Under the pieces are notes generated by a model, which worked only from the letters and a program-made list of their open reading frames with translations, was not told where the DNA came from and ran no database searches. From assembly GCF_963675165.1 (NCBI RefSeq), contig NC_087381.1, positions 2,480,001 to 2,544,000 on the forward strand: a stretch of DNA of 64,000 nt, given 5' to 3'. Made by a program: the position numbers and the translations under genes. Positions 51,430-60,943 of this stretch are shown piece after piece (position 1 is the first letter of the stretch; each line of letters opens with the position of its first letter). This DNA comes from Halichondria panicea (taxonomy: Eukaryota; Porifera; Demospongiae; Suberitida; Halichondriidae).

Positions 51430-54400
51430 ATGTCGGTGACAAGGACTGGCAGAATCTACAACCTAGGAGAATCGGCGAACGAAACAGAACAAGACGTGGA
51501 GAGTGACCAAGCTGTAATAACGATGGCAGAGACAGGAACTGGAGTGACTGAACTTCTACAGATGCTGCTGAAAGATCGCCGGAGCCGTGACGAGGCAGAA
51601 ACGGAAAGGGCCAGAGCAAGAGAAGAAGAGAACAGACAACGAGAGCGAGAACGAGCAGAAGAACAGGAACGTAGAGAGAGAGAAAGTGAACAAAGAATGC
51701 AAATGATGCAAAGTCAGGTGGAGATGATGAGAAACTGGATGGACCTAAATCAGAGTCGAGAGGAGATCAAGGCGAAACGAGCGGAAGATCTACGACATTT
51801 GAACCTAGCCAAACTCACGGAAAAAAAAGACATTGAGGCATACTTGACTACGTTTGAGCGACTGATGACAGCCTTTGAAGTGAAAGAAGAGCACTGGGCC
51901 CATAAGTTAGCGCCACAACTTATGGGGAGAGCCCAGCAGGCCTTTGCTGCAATGGATGTAGAGAAAGCTAAGAACTATGAGGACGTGAAAAGAGCTATAC
52001 TGCAACGCTATGATATTAGCGAAGAAACGTACCGCAAACGCTTCCGAACTACGAAGAAGGCCGAAGGGGAGGCGTACCTGGAGCTCGCAACAAAACTGAG
52101 AGACCTCCTGGAGAAATGGACAGCAGGCTGCACCACGATGGAAGCACTCAAGGAGAAAATTGTAGTGGAGCAACTGATGGAGGGGATGCCTAGAGACCTG
52201 AGAATTTGGTTGGGCGACCGAAAGCCCACTACCGGAGAAGAAGCGGGAAGACTGGCCGACAGCTATGTTCCTAAGGAGTTACCGCCACGAGAGACTCGTC
52301 GGCCCAGCAGTGAGAGCGGAGCAACCAAAACGTGCCACTACTGCAAGATAAAGGGCCATATTGCCAAAGACTGTAGGAAGGCTATGGCTGATCGAAGGAC
52401 AGAGAAGGGACGGAGGGAGGCCAACAAAACAAAGATGGAATGGAACAAAATCAAATGCTACAACTGCCAAGAGACCGGACATATTGCCGCAAATTGCCCT
52501 AGCAAGTCAAATCTATTCACAGAAGAAACTGAATTGGTGTACATGAATGAGGACAAGTTGGAGAAGAAAATCAACCCCCAGATTACACGATCCGGCACAG
52601 TGGAGGGAAAAGCAGTAGACGAGATTGTCCTTGACACCGGTTGTGCCCGTTCGATGGTGAGAAGTGATCTGCTACCACAGAAGAAGCAACTAGGACGAGT
52701 TCGCATCCGATGTGCTCACGGAGACGTTCGAGAATATCCACTCGTAAGTGTAGAAATTGGCCTCGGAGAAGGAAGACACCAAATCGAAGCAGCAATTTCA
52801 AAGACCCTCCCAGTACCAGTGCTACTCGGACGAGATGTGGCAGGCCTACTCGAAATGTTACAGAATAAGGAAGGGACAGTTCGGACTGAAGAAGCCCTTG
52901 CCGTAATGACCAGAGCCCAGGCCAAGAAAAACGAAGAAGAAAGAGTGGAACTGGAGAAGATACAACAACAGGAGGGAAGCAAACAGCCTACTACCACGTC
53001 CGACACATCCACTGATGAGATGCCTGATGACCAAGTGGCCAAGATGGTTCCAAACACTCCCAACACTCCTGATGACCAACAAGCCGAGATGCTAACGGAC
53101 TTGGACGTAACCGATGACCAAATTGCTGAGATGCCAATTGGCGCAGAGATGGACCCAGATCTTTTTCTCGAAGTAAAGAAACACCAGCAACTAACTAGGA
53201 GAGAGAAGAGGCAGCAGAGGCGTGAAGTGGCTCAAAACAAGCAGACACACCCCTTGGACCTGTCCCCCATTGAGTTGCGACGAATGCAGCAAGAAGATGT
53301 CACGCTTAAAGGTATTCGAGAAGCAATGAACGGTGCTACTGGAGCCAGCAAGATGGTCTTTCACGAAGAAAATGGACTGATTTACCGTCAATGGATCTCA
53401 CCCCATGGCGAAGACAGCAGCCCGATACAGCAGTTGGTGCTACCAGAGTCGTGCCGTAGCCTAGTGATGTCCCTTGCTCACCATATTCCAATGGCCGGCC
53501 ACATGGGGCAGCGAAAGACCGTAGAACGGATTCTCCAGCAGTTCTATTGGCCGACAGTATTCGAAGATGTGAAGAAGCTATGCCAATCGTGCGAAGAGTG
53601 TCAGAGGACATCAAAGGGGAAAAAGCAGCGTGTACCAATGATTCCCCTACCCATCATTCGAGAGCCGTTTGAACGTATTGCTATGGATATCGTGGGTCCT
53701 CTTCCTCGTAGCCGCACGGGAAACCGCTACATCCTGGTGATTTGCGACTATAGTACAAGGTACCCAGAAGCTGTCCCCCTACGAACCATAGATGCTGAGC
53801 ACGTAGCCAAGGAGCTGATAATGTTTTTCTCAAGAGTAGGCATACCCCGAGAGATCCTGACTGATCAAGGAGCTAATTTCACATCTGGATTGCTAGCAGA
53901 GCTCTACCGCTTGTTGAAGATACAGCCGATCCAGACCAGCCCTTACCACCCTCAAACGGACGGATTAGTAGAACGTTTCAATCAAACCTTGAAGTCCATG
54001 CTTCGCAAAACCGCCAATGAAGAAGGAAAAGACTGGGACCAACTAATTCCGTATTTGCTGTTTGCCTACCGTGAAGTACCCCAGTCATCAACCGGATTTT
54101 CTCCCTTCGAACTAATGTATGGAAGGCAGGTGCGAGGACCTCTTGATGTGCTCAAAGAATCGTGGGAATCTAGCAAGAAATCTACAGAGAGTGTCGTTTC
54201 TTATGTCCTGACGATTCAAGAAAAACTCGCCAAGATGTCGGAGCTAGCTTGTGAGAATCTGAAGAAGGCCCAAACAACCCAAAAGAAGTGGTATGATCGA
54301 AATGCACGAGAGAGGCAGCTGCAGGTAGAGGACAACGTACTAGTCCTTCTACCTTCCTCGACCAACAAACTCCTAGCGAAGTGGCAAGGTCCCTACCCCG

Positions 54401-56046
54401 TGAAGAAAGTGATTTCACCGGTGACATATGAAGTGGACATGTTCGATCACAAGAAGCGGAGAAGAGTCTTCCACATCAACATGTTGCGAAAGTGGAATAC
54501 CCCCACGATCCCAAACCTCTTGGCGGAGGAAGAGAGAGGAGAATTAACGGATGAACTCCCGTTGTGGAAAGAAAGTGACGGTATCACAAAGAAGATTGTC
54601 ATGGACAAGCGACTGGAAGAGACCCAACAGTATGACCTCCGTCAGCTAACCAACGAATTCGTAGAAGCTATGCGAGACACCCCAGGACGGACAGCAATCA
54701 TTGAGCACGACATTGAAACCGGAACGGCACGCCCAATCAGGTTGCCTCCTTACCGCTTACCTCATGCCTATCGAGAGACAGTGAAGAAAGAAATTGCGGA
54801 AATGCTAGAACATGGAGTGATCGAGCCTTTGACAAGTGAATGGTCAGCCCCTATTGTATTGGTGAAGAAGAAAGATGGTACTATGCGATTCTGCGTTGAC
54901 TATCGACGTCTAAATGGAGTTTCTGAGGCAGATGCATACCCAATGCCCTGCATTGACGAGATGATCGACAGACTAGGCCAAGCTAAGTACATCACCACTT
55001 TGGATCTGACAAAAGGATACTGGCAGGTACCCCTCACCAAGAAAGCCCAGACGAAGACGGCATTTGTAACCCCTTTTGGTCTTTATCACTTCAATGTTAT
55101 GCCATTTGGCTTGCAAGGCGCACCGGCAACTTTCCAGAGGCTAATGGACCGGGTACTGCAAGGACTGGAAGAATATGCTGCAGCATACCTAGATGATGTT
55201 GTAATCTACAGCTCCAATTGGAAGGACCACCTCTACCATTTACGTCAGGTGCTGGAGCGGATCCAAGATGCCGGCCTAACCATGAAGCTCAGCAAATGTC
55301 AGTTTGGGATGGCCCACTGTATATACCTAGGCCATGTCGTTGGGAGTGGAGTGGTGAAACCAGAGGAAACAAAACTAGAGACAATGATGGAATTTCCAAG
55401 ACCAAAAACGAAAAAAGAAGTGCGTTGTTTCCTTGGATTAACTGGATATTACAGGAGGTTTATCCCGGATTTCGCCTCCATTGCCACCCCCCTGTCCGAC
55501 CTCACCCGGAAGAATTTACCCTCAACAGTAATATGGACACCAGCTTGTGAGACAGCATTCCAGACCCTGAAGAAGCAGATGTTGTCACAGCCGATATTGC
55601 ACAATCCAGACTTTTCGAGAGCCTTTGTCCTCCAAACCGATGCATCCCAGCGAGGTGTAGGGGCAGTCCTCAGCCAAACTGATGGGGATGGCGCTGAACA
55701 CCCAGTAGGATATTTTAGCCGAAAACTCCTTAACCGAGAAGAACACTACTCGACCGTGGAGAAGGAGTGCCTAGCAATTAAACTCGCTGTTGAAGCTTTC
55801 CGAGTCTACCTCCTAGGACGACCCTTTGTAATCCAGACGGACCATCACTCCCTGGAATGGATGGAGCGAATGAAAGAGAACAACAATCGTCTCATCCGAT
55901 GGAGCCTGGCCTTGCAACCATTCAACTTTTCTGTCCGCTATCGGAAGGGCAAAGACAACCAAAACGCAGACGCCCTCTCCCGATTGCCTATTTCTCACCC
56001 CGACATGAATGTCGCAGGAGAAGGGGAGAGGAATGTGGTGAACTAG
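51430..56046 (+). CDS. Gag-Pol polyprotein of LTR element, order gag-PR-INT-RT-RNaseH
   Basis: One ORF encodes 1538 residues without a frameshift between gag and pol. Gag has a coiled, charged N terminus (45-120) and a capsid C-terminal part at about 200-285 resembling the SCAN domain (KIVVEQLMEGMPRDLRIWLG). Two CCHC knuckles lie at 302-315 and 343-356. The protease has DTG at 402-404 and LLGRDV near 465. The integrase zinc finger (HHIPMAGHMGQRK, CQSCEEC) starts near 684; catalytic D753, D812 and E848 fit D,D35E; a GPY/F module follows (KWQGPYPV). Reverse transcriptase follows the integrase, with YLDDVV near 1253, then RNase H (QTDASQRGVGAVLSQ, about 1400-1520). The stop codon lies 13 bp inside the 3' LTR. 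No chromodomain. Codon usage is GC-richer than in neighbours, in keeping with a mobile origin. Confidence 0.93.
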   Translation: MSVTRTGRIYNLGESANETEQDVESDQAVITMAETGTGVTELLQMLLKDRRSRDEAETERARAREEENRQRERERAEEQERRERESEQRMQMMQSQVEMMRNWMDLNQSREEIKAKRAEDLRHLNLAKLTEKKDIEAYLTTFERLMTAFEVKEEHWAHKLAPQLMGRAQQAFAAMDVEKAKNYEDVKRAILQRYDISEETYRKRFRTTKKAEGEAYLELATKLRDLLEKWTAGCTTMEALKEKIVVEQLMEGMPRDLRIWLGDRKPTTGEEAGRLADSYVPKELPPRETRRPSSESGATKTCHYCKIKGHIAKDCRKAMADRRTEKGRREANKTKMEWNKIKCYNCQETGHIAANCPSKSNLFTEETELVYMNEDKLEKKINPQITRSGTVEGKAVDEIVLDTGCARSMVRSDLLPQKKQLGRVRIRCAHGDVREYPLVSVEIGLGEGRHQIEAAISKTLPVPVLLGRDVAGLLEMLQNKEGTVRTEEALAVMTRAQAKKNEEERVELEKIQQQEGSKQPTTTSDTSTDEMPDDQVAKMVPNTPNTPDDQQAEMLTDLDVTDDQIAEMPIGAEMDPDLFLEVKKHQQLTRREKRQQRREVAQNKQTHPLDLSPIELRRMQQEDVTLKGIREAMNGATGASKMVFHEENGLIYRQWISPHGEDSSPIQQLVLPESCRSLVMSLAHHIPMAGHMGQRKTVERILQQFYWPTVFEDVKKLCQSCEECQRTSKGKKQRVPMIPLPIIREPFERIAMDIVGPLPRSRTGNRYILVICDYSTRYPEAVPLRTIDAEHVAKELIMFFSRVGIPREILTDQGANFTSGLLAELYRLLKIQPIQTSPYHPQTDGLVERFNQTLKSMLRKTANEEGKDWDQLIPYLLFAYREVPQSSTGFSPFELMYGRQVRGPLDVLKESWESSKKSTESVVSYVLTIQEKLAKMSELACENLKKAQTTQKKWYDRNARERQLQVEDNVLVLLPSSTNKLLAKWQGPYPVKKVISPVTYEVDMFDHKKRRRVFHINMLRKWNTPTIPNLLAEEERGELTDELPLWKESDGITKKIVMDKRLEETQQYDLRQLTNEFVEAMRDTPGRTAIIEHDIETGTARPIRLPPYRLPHAYRETVKKEIAEMLEHGVIEPLTSEWSAPIVLVKKKDGTMRFCVDYRRLNGVSEADAYPMPCIDEMIDRLGQAKYITTLDLTKGYWQVPLTKKAQTKTAFVTPFGLYHFNVMPFGLQGAPATFQRLMDRVLQGLEEYAAAYLDDVVIYSSNWKDHLYHLRQVLERIQDAGLTMKLSKCQFGMAHCIYLGHVVGSGVVKPEETKLETMMEFPRPKTKKEVRCFLGLTGYYRRFIPDFASIATPLSDLTRKNLPSTVIWTPACETAFQTLKKQMLSQPILHNPDFSRAFVLQTDASQRGVGAVLSQTDGDGAEHPVGYFSRKLLNREEHYSTVEKECLAIKLAVEAFRVYLLGRPFVIQTDHHSLEWMERMKENNNRLIRWSLALQPFNFSVRYRKGKDNQNADALSRLPISHPDMNVAGEGERNVVN
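56016..56033 (+). other. Polypurine tract
   Basis: AGGAGAAGGGGAGAGGAA directly adjoins the 3' LTR, the expected plus-strand primer site. It is also coding, inside the last codons of the polyprotein. Confidence 0.85.
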
Positions 56047-56323
56047 AACATTCTGTGACTGGGTTAATTAAGAACTAGAACATTCCGTGGTAAAGGACCA
56101 GAACTTTATGTGTTAAGAACCTTCCAGAGGTTCAGTATTCTAGAACTTTGTGGGTGTTGTAGAACAATCTAGATCTTTGGTGCATGTGTCTGTATAAAAT
56201 AGCTAGAGAAGGAGTTATGTTCAGTTCTGTTCTCATGTTAAAGTTATAGAAGACTCCTATTTACTTGGATCGTGTTCTGTTTAAGTCAACTGCGAGCCTT
56301 GGCGCAGCCGGGGGCTCATGACA
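56034..56323 (+). repeat. 3' LTR
   Basis: 290 bp, identical by reading to the 5' LTR. The first 13 bp contain the polyprotein's last codons and stop. Confidence 0.95.
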
Positions 56324-56357
56324 CAGTGAAATTGTGAAATTGGACACATGGTAAGCC

Positions 56358-56841
56358 ATGAAGTGCAAGTACAGAGTGAGATGGTTCTATTCCAAAGGAG
56401 CACTACTTGTTCTGTTCTGGATTCTAATTATCACCTTTGTCATCACATCAATGTTCACAGTTTTTCCGAGTCCTTCCACAACATTAACAAACAATTTATA
56501 CACTTGGGTATATGGTGTTTTATTAATTCTGTCGCTTTTGGTTGGGCCACTGGCAGGATGGCTGGCTGATGCTAAGTTTGGAAACTATAAAGTAGTAAGA
56601 TTTGGTGTATGGCTTTTATTTCTGGCTACTGTTCTTAATTGCTTCTATTACTTAATTGCAGACAACACTTTGGTCCTGATATTATTTTTGTTTGTGATAT
56701 ATACTTTATTGCAGGATGTGTTAGTTCCTTTTTGGTATTGTTTCAACTGGGTATGGATCAGTTGCCTGATGCTTCAAGCTCCAGCATTAGCAGTTATATC
56801 ACTTGGTTTGCTTGTAGTGGTATATTGGGAGCATATTTTTG
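56358..56841 (+). pseudogene. SLC15/POT-like transporter, subfamily A, 3'-truncated
   Basis: Begins [17 protein letters not shown] with [16 protein letters not shown] and runs open past LIADNTLVLILFLF; a small deletion near 56705 shifts the frame before [18 protein letters not shown]. Transporter homology ends at about 56838 (GVLGAYF equivalent) and is replaced by unrelated sequence, so two-thirds of the protein is missing. Its promoter region has been split from it by the LTR element. Confidence 0.88.
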
Positions 56842-56968
56842 AGTCATGCATGGGTTATCACACTAAATCATTGGACTCATCCCATCAGTATAGTAAGATA
56901 GACGTAATTATACTACCCTATAATGTATCAAAAGAGAACTCAAATTTAATCAGTTATATAGCTGTCTC

Positions 56969-57724
56969 CAGGAGCGGATCCAGGAAAAATGAAAGGGGGG
57001 GCTAGTAGAGAGGGGCGAAGCCCCGTACGAGGGTGGCGGAGCCACCCAGGGGGTGGGTGTGGGAGGGGGAGCATCCCCCTCCCGCCTCGCCGGAGGCGAA
57101 ATTTTTGCTTTTTTACAATTTGCTCACACTTTTACCTTTGAACTGTCATATTAATAAGTGAATACTGAATATGAAAAAGTTAATCAAAAAACTCGTTCTA
57201 ATCAACAAAAGGATGTATACTGTAGATGTTACATCTACATTCATGCACTCTTGGTACTACATGAAAGAATCACAATGCCTACCCAGACTGCACTGAGAGT
57301 GAGAGGAGGTAAGGCTGGTTCCTTGCAACTAGCTGAAAAAGTCTGAGATCTGCTCCATGTTGCAGCTCAATAGCATGCACAATAGCCTCCTTCACAAGGC
57401 CTAGGAAGAGAGGCCTGGGATATGATCGAGGCTACAAACATTGCACAAGGAGCTGACTCAGCAACAGCAATAGTTGACCTATGCACTTTTAGCTAGCTAG
57501 TATAGTATGTACTTCCAGCTAGCTAGCCTACATCCTTTATACTCTCAGTAGCTAGACTTGGCTGTTGTCTAGCATCTCTTAAGTCAGTGAGTCTACATGC
57601 AGATGCATAAGTAACAAGGTTGGTGGCAAAATTGTTGTAACCTCAGACTAGCAATACATAGGTAGTTTTTTCAAAAGGGGGGGGGGGCTTCAGCCCCTCA
57701 AAATCACCCCTGGATCCGCCCCTG
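56969..57724. mobile_element. 756-bp TIR element (caggagcggatccagg)
   Basis: CAGGAGCGGATCCAGG and CCTGGATCCGCCCCTG are inverted ends, flanked by GTCTC on both sides (56964-56968, 57725-57729). Subterminal G-runs (GGGGGGGCT / AGCCCC) continue the symmetry. The interior has no recognisable transposase; superfamily not assigned. Confidence 0.8.
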
Positions 57725-57779
57725 GTCTCTACCGAGGGCAGTTCTATATGTATTCCCCGAGGCCATTTACAACTGAGTA

Positions 57780-58007
57780 CAGTTGAGCCTCGGTTATCCG
57801 AACACCTTTGTCCCCGGGCCCATTCGGGTAAGTGAAATATTCGGATAATCAAAAGCTGGCTTTTTGCCAGCCACGTGGGCAATTTCCTACTGCGCATGCT
57901 CAGATTGCACTATGCTCTAGCATTCGGATAATCGAGGATTCGGATAACCGGGATTCGGATAATCGAGGATTCGGATAACCGGGATTCGGATAACCGAGGC
58001 TCAACTG
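57780..58007. mobile_element. 228-bp TIR element, pogo/Tigger-like ends, TA target
   Basis: CAGTTGAGCCTCGGTTATCC begins a perfect 23-bp TIR, flanked by TA on both sides. The right half has repeated ATTCGGATAATCGAGG / ATTCGGATAACCGGG subunits. Such ends are common in pogo/Tigger-type non-autonomous elements. Confidence 0.85.
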
Positions 58008-58371
58008 TAGTAGTAAACACTCTTTGATCCCTGCCGTGCATGCACTCTGCACATTTTGTGTGCGTGTGCTTCACTTGACAAACCACATTTACTTTCAACA
58101 CCCGCACATTTTTGTGCTTTCCATGCACAGATTTTGTCTCGGTAGTCTTCTTTAAATTAAAACAGAGGGTTCTTAAAGGGTGGAGGGAGGGATTCTGGCT
58201 GACCACAGCCAATGTACCCTAGGGTATATGAATGTACACCATGGGATTTGTACCCTGAAGAACTCTGAGAGTTTCAATGCATGGATATTCCTTAGTGTCA
58301 GAGCACATCATGGTATACATGAGTATTATGTTTGCATATTGTATATACATGCAGCTATGCATGTGTCGATT

Positions 58372-58407
58372 ATGTCTGATCGATGCTGAAATCCCTTGAA
58401 AAATATG
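58372..58407 (+). pseudogene. Short fossil of oxidase exon 7
   Basis: TGTCTGATCGATGCTGAAAT then CCCTTGAAAAAT corresponds to GTCTGATCGAGATGCTGAGA-TCCCTGAAGAA of the resident exon 7. A MITE begins immediately after it. Confidence 0.5.
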
Positions 58408-58408
58408 T

Positions 58409-58809
58409 TACCGTATATCTTCTAATTTATCGGACAGCAAAAAATAATTATTTTGGAAATTGTCCGGGTATAATTGGAACAGATTTTTATAGAGCATGCA
58501 AAGTGTCCGGAATAGTTAGAACAAGCAAGCAGCTGCATGCGAGCTAGCTAAGTTTAATAGAACAGTGTGCGACTGAATAGTTGCACTAGCTATCTAAAAC
58601 TAGCTACTCAAAGCTATCTAACTGCAGCACTCTAAGTCTTACTTGCCGTCTATGGAATGAAACTCAACTTTTCAAGGGTATTGTCCGGATATTTAGAACA
58701 AATGTAATATTAAAGCACTGGAGTGTCCGTTGTATTAGAACAACGAAAATTGCCCAAAAGAGTGTCCGGGGTAATTAGAAGTGTCCGATAAATTAGAAGA
58801 TATACGGTA
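58409..58809. mobile_element. 401-bp TIR element (taccgtatatcttctaattt)
   Basis: A perfect 28-bp TIR including terminal TA: TACCGTATATCTTCTAATTT... and its complement at 58782-58809. The interior repeats TGTCCGG-type motifs several times (58468, 58506, 58681, 58726, 58762). No ORF. Confidence 0.92.
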
Positions 58810-58927
58810 TATCCATTTTGTATGCGTGAAGGTTTATTAAAACACATCAAAGCTAAAGTTCACACATTTATGTTGAAAGACCAATCACATAATATGCAGA
58901 CACACACACAGTCAGCTTCACCGTATC

Positions 58928-59005
58928 CCTCGTGCGGCTACGCCTCGAGGCCTAATTATACAAATTCATAATCATAATTATGCCTCGAGGCGTAGCCGCA
59001 CAAGG
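58928..59005. repeat. 78-bp hairpin repeat (gtgcggctacgcctcgaggc)
   Basis: Two 32-bp arms (58928-58959, 58974-59005) match in inverted orientation at 30 of 32 positions around a 14-bp loop. Confidence 0.9.
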
Positions 59006-59059
59006 CATAATTATTATGTGTAGATCTACATGTATAATTTATGTGTGTGTGTTATGTGT

Positions 59060-59060
<1 letters not shown>

Positions 59061-59114
<54 letters not shown>
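59061..59114. repeat. (TG)n microsatellite
   Basis: About 26 uninterrupted TG dinucleotides, preceded by shorter TG runs from 59041. Confidence 0.95.
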
Positions 59115-59116
<2 letters not shown>

Positions 59117-60261
59117 TGTTCCAGCTGTAACTGCTCAACGGTTGCAATGCGACAAAAGCTAACAGCTTCTATAGGCTTCTAGCCACGTTCTCTTGGATTT
59201 TGATTCGTGGATTAGCAAACTAAAGCTTCTTCTCGAGTTATGGCTAGTTTGACTCACATTGAAGGCTGTTGCAGTCTCTTCAGAATCTTTCATAGCATCA
59301 TCTGTCCGCACAAACTTTCTATTTCAACATATGAGTTAGCCTTGCACTAAAGCGCTAGCTTTTTGTTAGCTACAATGCTCAGAAAATAATTATATGCTAG
59401 CTCTAGCTAGCCTCGATTTCAGGCCGCTTGAACAAGGCGCGGCCTGGAATCGAGGCTAGCAGTAGCCATTTGTGAAATTGATCTCTTTGGACACACCCTT
59501 TAATTATTCCTGTGGATGTAATGCGCATGCGCATTAATCCCCACGTGTGAGAAAATAATATCCAAAATAATATCCAAGATCCAGATCCTCCTGGCAGAAT
59601 CATCTTTGTCTTGAGGGCCTGGTAAGCCATAAAACACTACCATAATAACAATATATAGATAACAATATGCATGTACATAGGTCTTTTCTTCTTAGATATT
59701 ATATACACTGAACTACAGATCCTGGAAGAATCAACTTCTTAAGGTCCTGGTAAGCCACATAATACAACAATAGATGCATGTAAATAAGTCTGTTCTTCTC
59801 AGTGACTTTATATAGATAAGTTAACTTTAATATAAAATTCATTATAGAAACTAATATAACACTCTAATACTTTTGAGCGAAAGCAAAAACATGGCGAGAG
59901 GCATTAGCACAACGCCAGCTTGAACGCTAGTTGTATGTATGTATGTTGTGGTGATTATATATGTACTGAGAAAGCACACTCATTATACTCACATCTTGGA
60001 TTGTCATTATACACTTTTGCAACATTAAATTGCAGTGTGCTTCATTTAAACTTACGCATTATCGGATCAAAACATAATCCTTGAGTCCTTGCGAACCTTA
60101 CACTTTGGGCCAACTAACAAGCTGTCATTCTGCAGTCATACAAAAAAATGCATTCAATCTAGTTTAATGGATTGCATAAATCTCCGTACTTTGTTCCAGT
60201 CCTCCTCCCCCGACTGAGTGGCCTCAAAGATCGTGTCAGAGACTCCGGGGAAGCAATCATA
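59115..60261. other. Non-coding stretch with one hairpin
   Basis: Apart from the hairpin at 59406-59460, there are two diverged copies of a short block (AGATCCTCCTGGCAGAATCA...CCTGGTAAGCCATAAAACA near 59578-59635 and AGATCCTGGAAGAATCAACT...CCTGGTAAGCCACATAATAC near 59717-59765), an old tandem duplication. No gene recognised. Confidence 0.4.
59406..59460. repeat. 55-bp hairpin repeat, same family as 45264-45319
   Basis: GCTAGCCTCGATTTCAGGCC... pairs with ...GGCCTGGAATCGAGGCTAGC (22-bp arms, one mismatch). Confidence 0.88.
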
Positions 60262-60512
60262 TACTGTATAGCGGGAAATTTCCGTGGGTGCAAAATGTTC
60301 GCTATCTGGCTCCCAGAGCCATCAGCAGAAATTTTCGTGGATTCTAATATTAGCGTTTCAATGCCAGTAAACCACACCCACCAATAGCTTTGCATGCATG
60401 TGAAATACTGGTGAGTGGGAGTTTATCCCAGTTTTAATTTTCGCGTTAACTATACTCTGCCCTCGGAAAACGAGAAATTTTGCAGCCCACGAAAATTTCC
60501 CGCTATACGGTA
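60262..60512. mobile_element. MITE, 'tatagcggg' TIR family 1
   Basis: CTGTATAGCGGGAAATTTCC at one end and GAAAATTTCCCGCTATACGG at the other. The interior matches the element at 6001-6218 in reverse orientation, with better preserved ends here. Confidence 0.8.
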
Positions 60513-60943
60513 AACATTAAGCTCAGGTTAACGTTTACTCATCAGTATAGTGCTGAGAGAAGTACAAGAGCTTTGACCAGATGTTACTGCTATGTGTCCA
60601 AACTAATTCCAAGTGACCAATTCTATACAAGCATGTGAAGTTAGTACTTAATTAGTGAATAGTGAATCATTCGGCAACGAATTCCGACTTTGATGTTAGC
60701 AATGCCTGTTTAGAGAGCTATATATAATTTGAGTTTTAGCTCTTTCGATACATTAGGGTAGTATAATTATACCATCTTGAAACTCATACGACATCTTCCC
60801 ATATTATTGGATGTATATATAAAAGCACTTGGTGAATAGTGAATCATTCAGTAATGCATCCCTACTTCAAAAAACAAATTTTGAGAGCCTATTATAATAT
60901 TATTATTATAGGTGCTTGTGTAAGGTTTCAGTTGAAATTATAT
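60513..60943 (+). promoter_or_regulatory. Decayed 5' region of transporter unit
   Basis: Contains AAAGCACTTGGTGAATAGTG (60821) and ATTCAGTAATGCATCCCTAC (60847), recurring unit blocks, with an earlier partial duplicate near 60655-60690. No clear ACTTTTAGTTTCATTTG block remains. Confidence 0.35.

Larger units (their letters stand above)
51062..56323 (+). mobile_element. Full-length LTR retrotransposon, Gmr1-like Ty3/gypsy, 5262 bp
   Basis: Two LTRs of 290 bp (51062-51351, 56034-56323) start TG and end CA and look identical throughout on reading. CAGTG flanks both sides (51057-51061, 56324-56328) as a 5-bp target duplication. A primer-binding site, one long ORF and a polypurine tract are all in place. 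The intact structure with identical LTRs indicates very recent insertion and probably current activity. It landed in the 5' region of a transporter copy (56358). The domain order INT before RT, combined with a gypsy-type integrase, is that of the Gmr1 group. Confidence 0.95.

Noticed and set aside
51430..56046. Ty1/copia element
   Set aside because: Only the INT-before-RT order fits copia. The RT, RNase H, D,D35E with GPY/F integrase and two gag knuckles read as Ty3/gypsy, Gmr1 type.
57001..57110. GC-rich island as a CpG promoter
   Set aside because: The G/C-rich runs belong to the subterminal part of a TIR element (56969-57724).
59403..59630. Minus-strand ORF near 59403-59630
   Set aside because: It overlaps a hairpin repeat and has no recognisable protein features.
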